Shown: positions 13,513-20,370 of the stretch, piece after piece
Position numbering within the stretch: the stretch's first letter is position 1
Layout: each line of letters begins with the position of its first letter
IMG/VR virus record: IMGVR_UViG_3300035180_000083
Coordinates: 1 to 37,560 of that record
Length of the DNA: 37,560 nucleotides
Source of the DNA: a virus
Strand: one strand, 5' to 3'
Made by a program: the position numbers and the translations under genes
The notes under the pieces: model-generated
Database searches by the model: none
Told to the model about the DNA's origin: nothing
Seen by the model: the letters and a program-made list of their open reading frames with translations, nothing else

Positions 13513-13969
13513 GTATAAATGCTATATCGGCTTCTATGATTTTTCTAAACTACAAGGAAAATTCTTTGGAACATTAGCAAAGATATGTGGACTCAGTAAC
13601 ATTACACACGTTGGTCCTATCATCTTAATTCCTGGGGTTGGTGAGATATCAATCACTATCTGTGAAGGAAAAATAGTAGATGGCTTTTATAAAACAACGG
13701 CAAGAGTTCATAAGGAAGGGGTTCTAGAAAGAATGGGTGCTGTTCTAGTACACAGAAAATATGTGGGGGAATTTGTCTTTGATCTAGAAGATGTTATGAG
13801 AAGAGCTGAAACATATACTGATGCACACCCGTGGGATATGTTGTTTCATCAATTCATTGGAAGATTCCTTGGTCTAGTAAGACCAAGAGCATGTTCTTCA
13901 TTCGTGTGTAATCTATTTAAACTACAAGAGTACTGGCATCCCGCCAGTATCTACAGGAAATATAAATGA
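13469..13969 (+). CDS. possible permuted papain-fold (NlpC/P60, YiiX-like) enzyme
   Basis: A 166-residue product from ATG 13469; TTG 13448 and TTG 13481 are equally possible starts because all lie inside the polymerase gene. After the overlap comes YIGFYDFSKLQGKFFGTLAK, then ITHVGPIILI with His47, and late in the protein ACSSFVCNLF with Cys142, followed by HPASIY. His before Cys with this spacing matches permuted NlpC/P60-type enzymes (YiiX/LRAT-like), which act on amides, lipids or cell-wall peptides. This is motif-level recognition only. There is no signal peptide. The stop overlaps the kinase gene. A lysis or host-lipid role is speculative. Confidence 0.55.
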   Translation: MRNIRLGETGRRLTKYKCYIGFYDFSKLQGKFFGTLAKICGLSNITHVGPIILIPGVGEISITICEGKIVDGFYKTTARVHKEGVLERMGAVLVHRKYVGEFVFDLEDVMRRAETYTDAHPWDMLFHQFIGRFLGLVRPRACSSFVCNLFKLQEYWHPASIYRKYK

Positions 13970-14676
13970 TAACCATTTTCTTTGCGGGACAAGCAAGGGT
14001 TGGAAAGACAACAGCAGCAGACATCGTGGCAAAGTATGCCAAGAAGAACGATTTCAAACCAGTGTTGTTATCCTTTGCAAAAAGTATTAAGGACGCTGCA
14101 ACAGCAGCTAACCTAACAAAAGAAGCTAACCCAATTGAGTATCGGGCATTCTGTCAATCAATTGGTGAAGGTAAAAGAAAAGAAGATCCTGATTATTGGA
14201 TCAAGAAATTCAAGGAGCAGTGGCTTGAACTATATGAGAAGGATAACAAGGCATCCCAGTGTCTTGATAAGCTTTGGAAAGAGACGATTGTTATCGTTGA
14301 TGATTGTCGTTATCTTAATGAACTTAACCTTGGAAAGCAGCTTGGGGCTAAGACAGTCTTTATCTCTAAGGGAACACGGGATCTTGCAGAGAACCGTGCA
14401 GAGTGGAGGTCACATGAGTCAGAAGACATGGCGAACCAATACGAATTAGGAGCTAAGGACTATCAAGATCTTTTCCACTATGTAATTAAGAACGACGATA
14501 CTCTTGATTCATTCAAGGAAAAGATAAAGAATAGATTACTATTGTGGCTAGATATATCTCCTCAGTCTTATACTGAGTGTGATTGTCTTGCTTGTAATAA
14601 GATGCGTAAAGATGAGAAGATAACTCTTGAAGAATTCTTTAAAGATATCTTCGATGAGAATGATGAGGAAGATTAA
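13966..14676 (+). CDS. deoxynucleoside monophosphate kinase-like P-loop protein
   Basis: A 236-residue P-loop kinase starting MITIFFAGQARVGKTTAADI; the Walker A is GQARVGKTT (residues 8-16). Downstream, ETIVIVDDCRYLNELNL gives a Walker B-like strand with Asp and an Arg, then EWRSHESED lies in the lid/substrate area. This layout fits phage dNMP kinases (T4 gp1-like), which phosphorylate dTMP, dGMP and modified dCMP to diphosphates. It would act after ThyX. The C-terminal 50 residues are extra, with three Cys (ECDCLACNKM) that may bind metal, then an acidic tail. It starts by ATGA overlap. Confidence 0.82.
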   Translation: MITIFFAGQARVGKTTAADIVAKYAKKNDFKPVLLSFAKSIKDAATAANLTKEANPIEYRAFCQSIGEGKRKEDPDYWIKKFKEQWLELYEKDNKASQCLDKLWKETIVIVDDCRYLNELNLGKQLGAKTVFISKGTRDLAENRAEWRSHESEDMANQYELGAKDYQDLFHYVIKNDDTLDSFKEKIKNRLLLWLDISPQSYTECDCLACNKMRKDEKITLEEFFKDIFDENDEED

Positions 14677-14678
14677 TA

Positions 14679-14927
14679 ATGGATATGAACGATTACGTTT
14701 ATCAAGATCTAATGGAAGAACTGCGGGATAGGCGGACTAATGCGACTGAGATGGACGCGAGGATTCGCCAACTGTTAGGAGATACCGAACAGTTGCGCAA
14801 AGATCGCGACGAAGCGCGACGAGAAATTTGCGTATTGCAGGTTCTGTACTCAAGATTTTATCATGTTGGAGAAGAGAGCGAATGTGCAAAAGATCGGGAA
14901 TGGGACTGCTTCAAGGAAACACCATGA
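14679..14927 (+). CDS. 82-residue coiled-coil hypothetical protein
   Basis: Starts MDMNDYVYQDLMEELRDRRT two bases after the kinase stop, with GAGGAAG upstream. It is strongly charged with long Glu/Arg/Asp helices (RKDRDEARREICVLQVL), a predicted coiled coil. Codons in the middle (GCG, CGC and CGA runs near 14750-14820) are more G/C-rich than the neighbours, hinting at recent acquisition or a constraint on the DNA itself. No family recognised. Confidence 0.6.
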   Translation: MDMNDYVYQDLMEELRDRRTNATEMDARIRQLLGDTEQLRKDRDEARREICVLQVLYSRFYHVGEESECAKDREWDCFKETP

Positions 14928-15103
14928 TCAAAATAATATTGTATTATACCCTTGCTGTTTGCATGGGTGTGGCAATTCATATAGGTGTGTTTGTATTTTT
15001 AAACAGATACTGTGGATTATCTCCGTTAACTTCAGTTGGGATTCAAGGATTTCTAATTACCCTTAGCAACATTGCAAAGAAGATTACAAAGGAGACACCA
15101 TAA
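14924..15103 (+). CDS. 59-residue membrane protein
   Basis: Starts at ATG 14924, overlapping the previous stop (ATGA), with AAGGAAA upstream. The longer in-frame ATG at 14828 is inside the previous gene. It reads MIKIILYYTLAVCMGVAIHI, a first transmembrane helix continuing to FVFL, then a polar turn and a second weaker hydrophobic segment (SVGIQGFLITLSNIA) and a Lys-rich end. The layout resembles small holin-like or inner-membrane phage proteins. Function unproven. Confidence 0.6.
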   Translation: MIKIILYYTLAVCMGVAIHIGVFVFLNRYCGLSPLTSVGIQGFLITLSNIAKKITKETP

Positions 15104-15297
15104 TGGTACGCATCGTTGTACTAGAGGATGGATCGTGGGGACCGCTGCAAACAGCAGAGGTTCATACTATATCAGACAATCAGTTACGTGCTTTGGTTCT
15201 TGACGGTGTTAACATTAGAGATCTTAGATCAACAGGATTTCCTATTATCCACCGTCAAGATGATGAATACGATTTTGATAGATGGATTGAAACTTAA
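15103..15297 (+). CDS. 64-residue hypothetical protein
   Basis: Starts by TAATG overlap and reads MVRIVVLEDGSWGPLQTAEV, a compact alpha/beta sequence ending in acidic EYDFDRWIET. No cysteines, signal peptide or membrane segment. The stop falls inside the repeated leader TTAAGGAGAATAACAATGG of the following gene. No family recognised. Confidence 0.6.
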   Translation: MVRIVVLEDGSWGPLQTAEVHTISDNQLRALVLDGVNIRDLRSTGFPIIHRQDDEYDFDRWIET

Positions 15298-15308
15298 GGA
15301 GAATAACA

Positions 15309-15671
15309 ATGGGACTTGATACAATAGCTTATAAGGAGTTTGCTGATGGTGAACATATTGATGCGGACAATGAATGGTTTGCGGGTACTGAAGAACTTTG
15401 TCGTGGGGTTGTTAGTGAAAATCTAGCATGGATACGTGGCAAAGTATATGCAAAGATTGTTGAAGACCTTAGCGGTATCTCATTGTACACTGAATCATTA
15501 TCTAATGAAGCAGTACATAAGATAGCAAGTTCAATTGAAAACTATCTTGAAGATCCACTGAAACGTTCAGATCTATTTCGAGGAAATATTAACACCAAGG
15601 AACTAAGACTGCTTGGTAAATGGTTCAGAGTAGCAGCAGATAAAGGATGTTATCTACATGGTTGGTGGTAA
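15309..15671 (+). CDS. conserved phage hypothetical starting MGLDTIAY
   Basis: A 120-residue protein. The beginning MGLDTIAYKEF resembles a group of small phage proteins that start MGLD..A and often pair this with a W..R or G..W ending; here the C-terminus is ADKGCYLHGWW. The middle is helical (VHKIASSIENYLED). It has a strong AAGGAG eight bases upstream, inside a 20-base sequence identical to that before the primase-helicase. Function unknown. Confidence 0.7.
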   Translation: MGLDTIAYKEFADGEHIDADNEWFAGTEELCRGVVSENLAWIRGKVYAKIVEDLSGISLYTESLSNEAVHKIASSIENYLEDPLKRSDLFRGNINTKELRLLGKWFRVAADKGCYLHGWW

Positions 15672-15828
15672 AATTGCAACGGTTCTAGATGGACCACTCA
15701 AGGGACAAGAAATTAATGTAGATCAAAAGTATCGTTATGTTACTCTTGATGTAACCGAAAACAAGACAGTTCAATATAAACTATATAAGGTACAAGGATA
15801 CTGGTATCTTATGGAGAGCACCCGATGA
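15658..15828 (+). CDS. 56-residue hypothetical, beta-rich
   Basis: Starts ATG 15658, 14 bases inside the previous gene, with AAAGGA upstream. It reads MVGGKIATVLDGPLKGQEIN and then alternating strands (YRYVTLDVTENKTVQYKLYK) ending GYWYLMESTR. The pattern suggests a small beta barrel or SH3-like fold. The stop overlaps the exonuclease start (ATGA). No family recognised. Confidence 0.6.
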   Translation: MVGGKIATVLDGPLKGQEINVDQKYRYVTLDVTENKTVQYKLYKVQGYWYLMESTR

Positions 15829-16532
15829 GAGCAATACTAGACGGAGATATTCTGGCATATCGTGCAGCTTTCTGGGCTGACAGTGAGGGTAGTGATTGGT
15901 TAGAGTCAAGAATTGATGATGACCTAAAGCGATGGACTCCACCTTTATGTACTGATATATGTGTAGCTCTGTCTTGTAGACGTGATGATAACTTCAGAAG
16001 AGATTACTATAAGCAGTATAAGCTTAATCGTAGTGACAAACCAAGCCCAGATAACCTACCACTTGCCTTTGAAATACTTAGGGATAAGTGTAAGATCATG
16101 GTAATTCCACGGCTTGAGGCAGACGATATAATCGGTATAGAACAATCAGCTTTAAGAATGATTGGTGTAACTATTGACAAGGATCTCAAGCAGATCCCTG
16201 GATACTCCTTCTATCCACGCATAACAGCAACAGATGAGGCAGGAGAAGTACAGTATACCGATGTGGACACAGCCAACTGGTGGTTCCACAGACAGTGGAT
16301 CACTGGAGATAGTACCGATAATATCGGTGGTATCTGGAAGATGGGTCCAAAGAAAGCAGAGGATCTGTTGAACAGCACCTCTAAGCGCAACCATACGCCC
16401 CTAGTCCTGTCCCTGTACGAACGCAGGAAGAACAAGGAAGGACAATCCTATACCTACGAGGATGCCTTGGCTATGGCAAGAGCCGTCAGAATCCTACGGG
16501 ACGGGGAGTATTCCCTACCCTGGGAACCATGA
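15825..16532 (+). CDS. 5'-3' exonuclease (T7 gp6/FEN-like)
   Basis: A 235-residue nuclease of the flap-endonuclease family. Metal-binding residues appear in order: DGD (residues 6-8), EADD (98-101), DKD (118-120), then GDSTDN (161-166, Asp162 and Asp165) leading into the helix-hairpin segment IWKMGPKKAEDLL. In T7 the homologous role is primer removal, host DNA digestion and recombination. The length is a little below T7 gp6 (300). It starts by ATGA overlap and sits in the replication cluster just before dUTPase. Confidence 0.93.
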   Translation: MRAILDGDILAYRAAFWADSEGSDWLESRIDDDLKRWTPPLCTDICVALSCRRDDNFRRDYYKQYKLNRSDKPSPDNLPLAFEILRDKCKIMVIPRLEADDIIGIEQSALRMIGVTIDKDLKQIPGYSFYPRITATDEAGEVQYTDVDTANWWFHRQWITGDSTDNIGGIWKMGPKKAEDLLNSTSKRNHTPLVLSLYERRKNKEGQSYTYEDALAMARAVRILRDGEYSLPWEP

Positions 16533-16567
16533 CGAGTAGTAGGAGACGTAACATAGAGGAACAAAAT

Positions 16568-17083
16568 ATGAAGAACGAATATAAAGTTGACACAATGACA
16601 GTAGCTAATCCAGTTAACTTGGTTGCCAACTCATTTCAATATGACTTTCCCAATATGGTTAAGATCCGTACTGGAAAGCATGGAGTACCCAAGAAGGCTA
16701 CTAAGGGATCAGCTGGGTTTGACCTAAGAGCTGACCTGATTAACCCCATTGTGGTCAATCCAAACGAGACGGTCCTAGTATCTACTGGGCTGTCACTAGA
16801 GTTAGCCGAAGAAGTGTGTGCATTCATCATGCCCCGTTCTGGTCTTGCCTATAAGAAGGGCATTACTATTCCAAATAGTCCAGGTCTTATTGACTCTGAC
16901 TATAGAGGAGACATCTGTGTCTTACTAAGGAACGACGGAAACGAGATATTCATTATTGAAGACGGAGATAGAATTGCTCAGTTGATGATTATGCCTTTTA
17001 TAAATCCGTCATTCGTTGTGGTTGATGAACTAAGTAATACCTATAGAAATACTGGTGGCTTTGGATCAACAGGTTTAGGATAA
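16568..17083 (+). CDS. dut: dUTPase (deoxyuridine triphosphatase)
   Basis: Hydrolyses dUTP to dUMP, keeping uracil out of DNA and feeding ThyX. All five trimeric-dUTPase motifs are present: SAGFDLRA, MPRSGLA, GLIDSDYRGDI, GDRIAQLMI and the C-terminal RNTGGFGSTG. From ATG 16568 it has 171 residues, preceded by AGAGGA at good spacing. An in-frame ATG at 16529 overlaps the exonuclease stop and would add 13 low-complexity residues; I prefer 16568 but cannot exclude coupling from 16529. Around 40 residues precede motif I, a modest extension beyond the family core. Confidence 0.95.
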   Translation: MKNEYKVDTMTVANPVNLVANSFQYDFPNMVKIRTGKHGVPKKATKGSAGFDLRADLINPIVVNPNETVLVSTGLSLELAEEVCAFIMPRSGLAYKKGITIPNSPGLIDSDYRGDICVLLRNDGNEIFIIEDGDRIAQLMIMPFINPSFVVVDELSNTYRNTGGFGSTGLG

Positions 17084-17084
17084 C

Positions 17085-18965
17085 ATGAATACATTTGAGA
17101 ACTTTATTGCCCTTAGTAGATATTCAAGGTGGATTGAATCACAGGGTAGACGAGAGACATGGGAAGAAACAGTAGACCGTTGGTGGAATTACTTTACCAC
17201 CAAGGAACCAAAGCTATTAGACAGATCAGATATCAAGAGAGCTGTCATCAACAGGGAAGTATTCCCAAGTATGAGAGCATTGATGACGGCTGGTCCTGCA
17301 TTGGATAGAGATCACACCGCACTGTACAACTGTGCCTACATGGAGATGGATTGTATCACGGCGTTTGCTGAGTTACAATACATCCTTATGTGTGGTACTG
17401 GTGTTGGTTACAGCGTAGAGAGACGATGCGTAGAAAAACTACAGCAGATTCCATCTACTATTACAAGAGACAGTTCTATTGTAATCACTGTACCAGATAG
17501 CCGCGAGGGTTGGTGCGATTCACTTAAGAATCTTCTGACGTATCTATACAATGGCATCCACCCAACATGGGACATGTCATTGGTAAGACCATCAGGAGCA
17601 AGACTAAAGACATTCGGTGGACGGGCTTCTGGTCCAGCTCCACTAGAGGCTGTCTTTAAGTTTATTGTCGGTACATTTATCAAGGCACGTGGTCGTAGAC
17701 TAAGTTCCCTAGAGTGTCACGACATCTGCTGTGTCATTGCACAGTCTGTCATCGTAGGTGGAGTACGTAGATCAGCAATGATCTCACTGTCTGATCTAGA
17801 CGATCAAGAGATGACACACTGCAAGTCTGGTAACTGGTGGGAATCTCACAGCTACCGATCACTTGCTAATAACTCTGCGGTATATACAACCAAGCCAACC
17901 CTAGGTAGATTCCTACAGGAGTGGACATCATTGTATAACTCATTCAGCGGTGAGCGCGGTATCTTAAACAGAGAAGCACTACAGACTGTATGCTCAAGAG
18001 TTGGTAGAGCAGTACCAGATAACTGTCATCTAGGAACTAACCCATGCTCTGAGATTATTCTCAGACCGATGGAGTTTTGTAACCTATCTACTATTGTTAT
18101 CAAGGAACACGATTCCAAGATGGACATTAGACGTAAGATTGAGATGGCTACTATCATTGGTACAGTTCAATCTAAGTTCACATACTTTCCATACCTACGA
18201 AAGGAATGGAAAGAGAATTGTGAAGAGGAAAGATTACTAGGTGTGTCGATGACTGGTATCTTTGACAACGCATTTACCTGTGGAAGAACATCTCCATACG
18301 ATTTAATTAAATTCTTAGAAGATATTAGAGATGTATCCCAGACAGTAAATGTTGAGTGGGCAATGAAGCTAGATACAGAACCATCGAAATCAATTACATG
18401 TGTCAAGCCTGAAGGTACGACATCTTGTTTAGCTGGTTGTTCATCAGGTCTACATCCACAGTATGCTCCATTCTATATCAGACGAGTTCGTATTGATAAG
18501 AAGGATCCATTATATGAGTTGATGAAGGATCAAGGAGTAGCATGTGAGGATTGTGTTCTCAATCCAACATCAACTGCCGTGTTCTCCTTTGCAATGTCTG
18601 CTCCAAGAGGAGCAAGAACAACGCAGGATCTAGATGCAGAGACGCATCTAATTCTGTGGAGAATCTATGCTGATTACTATTGTGAACACAAGCCATCAGT
18701 AACTATTAACTACACAGACAGTGAGTTCCTAAGACTAGGGGCTACAGTATATGAGCAGTTCGATAGCATCTCTGGTGTCTCATTCCTTCCAAAGTCTGAA
18801 CACACATATCAACAAGCACCCTTTGAGGAAATAACTGAAGAACAATATAATGCATTTCCAAATATTGCGGTTGACTTTAGTGTGCTTAGTAACTACGAAA
18901 CAGAAGACACAACCAAGGCTGCTCATGAGCCAGCCTGTTCAGCTGGAGGCTGTTCAATCATATGA
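17085..18965 (+). CDS. class II (cobalamin-dependent) ribonucleotide reductase
   Basis: A 626-residue monomeric reductase making deoxyribonucleotides, probably at the triphosphate level. Key residues: Cys83 (LYNCAY), Cys321 and Glu323 (NPCSEI, thiyl-radical Cys and acid), Cys332 (EFCNLS), the VKPEGTTSCLAGCSSG loop, and a C-terminal pair Cys618/Cys623 (CSAGGC) that re-reduces the active site. This set fits the B12-dependent RTPR type; no separate NrdB-like subunit is seen nearby. Marine T7-like phages often carry this gene between exonuclease and portal, as here. It needs host adenosylcobalamin. AGGA precedes ATG 17085. Confidence 0.93.
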   Translation: MNTFENFIALSRYSRWIESQGRRETWEETVDRWWNYFTTKEPKLLDRSDIKRAVINREVFPSMRALMTAGPALDRDHTALYNCAYMEMDCITAFAELQYILMCGTGVGYSVERRCVEKLQQIPSTITRDSSIVITVPDSREGWCDSLKNLLTYLYNGIHPTWDMSLVRPSGARLKTFGGRASGPAPLEAVFKFIVGTFIKARGRRLSSLECHDICCVIAQSVIVGGVRRSAMISLSDLDDQEMTHCKSGNWWESHSYRSLANNSAVYTTKPTLGRFLQEWTSLYNSFSGERGILNREALQTVCSRVGRAVPDNCHLGTNPCSEIILRPMEFCNLSTIVIKEHDSKMDIRRKIEMATIIGTVQSKFTYFPYLRKEWKENCEEERLLGVSMTGIFDNAFTCGRTSPYDLIKFLEDIRDVSQTVNVEWAMKLDTEPSKSITCVKPEGTTSCLAGCSSGLHPQYAPFYIRRVRIDKKDPLYELMKDQGVACEDCVLNPTSTAVFSFAMSAPRGARTTQDLDAETHLILWRIYADYYCEHKPSVTINYTDSEFLRLGATVYEQFDSISGVSFLPKSEHTYQQAPFEEITEEQYNAFPNIAVDFSVLSNYETEDTTKAAHEPACSAGGCSII

Positions 18966-19183
18966 AAAATATAATCGAAGAAACACTACAAGTCAAACTA
19001 GATAACGGTCTTCCTTTAACGGGACCAGAGTTTGGTAGACTAGCTAGGCAACTAGCAACATACATCACAGGATTAGAAAGAGAATTAAATGAACTCAAAG
19101 TATCCGTATCTAGATCCAGACTGGATCAAGATAATGAAGGAATGGGTTCAGCTACCAAGTTACGACCAAAATCAATCCAGTGA
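18962..19183 (+). CDS. 73-residue hypothetical protein
   Basis: Starts by ATGA overlap with the reductase and reads MKNIIEETLQVKLDNGLPLT, then a helix (RLARQLATYITGLERELNEL) with coiled-coil spacing. The last 30 residues overlap, in another frame, the following gene, and become Ser/Arg-rich. No family recognised. Confidence 0.6.
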   Translation: MKNIIEETLQVKLDNGLPLTGPEFGRLARQLATYITGLERELNELKVSVSRSRLDQDNEGMGSATKLRPKSIQ

Positions 19184-19286
19184 ACTACTGGCTAGAAATA
19201 TAGCGTACACTTCTGGAAAGCTGGACTTCATTGGTAAACTTGAAGTAATCGTAAGACTACAGGAAAGGGATAATAACAATGGCTAA
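19089..19286 (+). CDS. 65-residue hypothetical, long overlap with previous gene
   Basis: Begins MNSKYPYLDPDWIKIMKEWV at ATG 19089 with purine-rich GAAAGAGAA upstream, and runs to an ATGG-type overlap with the next gene. It shares 95 bases with the previous reading frame, the longest overlap in the window. A later in-frame ATG at 19134 would shorten the overlap to 50 bases. The Trp/Tyr content and the absence of stops into the next start favour coding. Function unknown. Confidence 0.5.
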   Translation: MNSKYPYLDPDWIKIMKEWVQLPSYDQNQSSELLARNIAYTSGKLDFIGKLEVIVRLQERDNNNG

Positions 19287-20028
19287 TCAATCATCAGCTG
19301 ATTATTATAGATCCATTGCCAAGATGAGAGACACCAACTACAAACCAGAAGAGCTATCAAATCTTGGTAAGTTTTATAGAGATACAGCAGCAGATTATAG
19401 AAATAGATCTACGGCTTCGGCTGGAGAGTTTAATAAGTGGAATGATATCTGGGAAGATAGATTTAAAAGAGCAGAAGATGCTTATCTTAGTGGATGGAAA
19501 GCCAAAGCATTAGCTGGTTTTCAAGGAAAAAATCCTGACTATCTTAGAATGCGTGGAGGACAGGAGTGGGAAAGATATCAAAAGGTAACTAGTAATGAAA
19601 CCAAGTTATCTGATCTACGAGCAGATTCAAGTTTAAGAAGATATGAACCAACTGGTTCATATGTATCTGCTTACAACCCAAACAGTCAATTCTTTAATGA
19701 TAAAACTGTTTCGTATAATAGAATGTTTGATAGAAAAACTGGAGAAAGATTATCTATGGAACAGATTATTAAACTTGATACAAGTAAACGAGGAAACAAG
19801 TTTCTTCTTGGTCAAGAAGGAGATCAGTTCTTATTTAATCAACAAATTCATTCCAGTAATACAAGTGCAGCTGAATCATATCAAAAACAATTTGATACCG
19901 AACAGGCAATGCTAGTTGTAAAGAATGAAGAAGCTAAAAAGAAATTCATTGCTGATAAACAGCAAGCTCTTTCAGATGCACAAAGCCTCTCCTATCGTGG
20001 GGCTACATATATTGAAAAACCACTATAA
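19279..20028 (+). CDS. unknown protein at the start of the virion module
   Basis: A 249-residue protein starting MANQSSADYYRSIAKMRDTN, Lys/Arg-, Ser- and Gln-rich, almost wholly polar and largely helical, with no signal or membrane segments. It lies directly upstream of the portal gene pair and could be a minor virion or assembly protein, but no motif identifies it. It ends IEKPL, and the next gene also ends in EKPL. GGGATAATAACA precedes the start, a weaker variant of the leader repeated at 9881 and 15293. Confidence 0.7.
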   Translation: MANQSSADYYRSIAKMRDTNYKPEELSNLGKFYRDTAADYRNRSTASAGEFNKWNDIWEDRFKRAEDAYLSGWKAKALAGFQGKNPDYLRMRGGQEWERYQKVTSNETKLSDLRADSSLRRYEPTGSYVSAYNPNSQFFNDKTVSYNRMFDRKTGERLSMEQIIKLDTSKRGNKFLLGQEGDQFLFNQQIHSSNTSAAESYQKQFDTEQAMLVVKNEEAKKKFIADKQQALSDAQSLSYRGATYIEKPL

Positions 20029-20037
20029 GGAATTAAC

Positions 20038-20370
20038 ATGGGCGGATCGCCAAAAATTAGCGGAGGAATGACTGCAGCTGAACAAGCTAAACTACTTGCA
20101 GACGAGCGTCGATTCCAAGATGAACAAGAAGAAAGACGAAGAGCACGTGCTCTTGATGAAGAGAAGCAGAGAGAAGAACGTGATAAGCTAGAGCAAGAAA
20201 GACTTGCTCAAGAAGAAGCACAGAGAATTGCTGGTATCAACAAGGCTGAACAAGCCGTGATTGATGAATCAGATGCAAACAAAAAGGATAAGAAGGCATC
20301 ATTGTCAAAGGTATCATTCTATACTGCGCTCGGTAAGGGTGTGGTAAACAAGAGTGAGAAGCCACTATGA
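20038..20370 (+). CDS. charged coiled-coil protein before the portal
   Basis: A 110-residue protein beginning MGGSPKISGG, then a long, uninterrupted Glu/Arg/Gln-rich helix (residues about 15-75, for example EEQEERRRARALDEEK-style repeats) and a Lys-rich end with KSEKPL. Small proteins starting MGG.SK/P just before the portal are common in phages and are usually of unknown virion function. AAGGAATTAAC lies upstream. It overlaps the portal start by four bases. Confidence 0.7.
   Translation: MGGSPKISGGMTAAEQAKLLADERRFQDEQEERRRARALDEEKQREERDKLEQERLAQEEAQRIAGINKAEQAVIDESDANKKDKKASLSKVSFYTALGKGVVNKSEKPL

Noticed and set aside
2874-16552. A 12-base repeat AGGAGACGTAAC at 2874-2885 and 16541-16552 as a shared regulatory site
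   Set aside because: A 12-base match is expected many times by chance in 37 kb, the flanks differ, and one copy lies across a stop codon and the other in a possible coding start.
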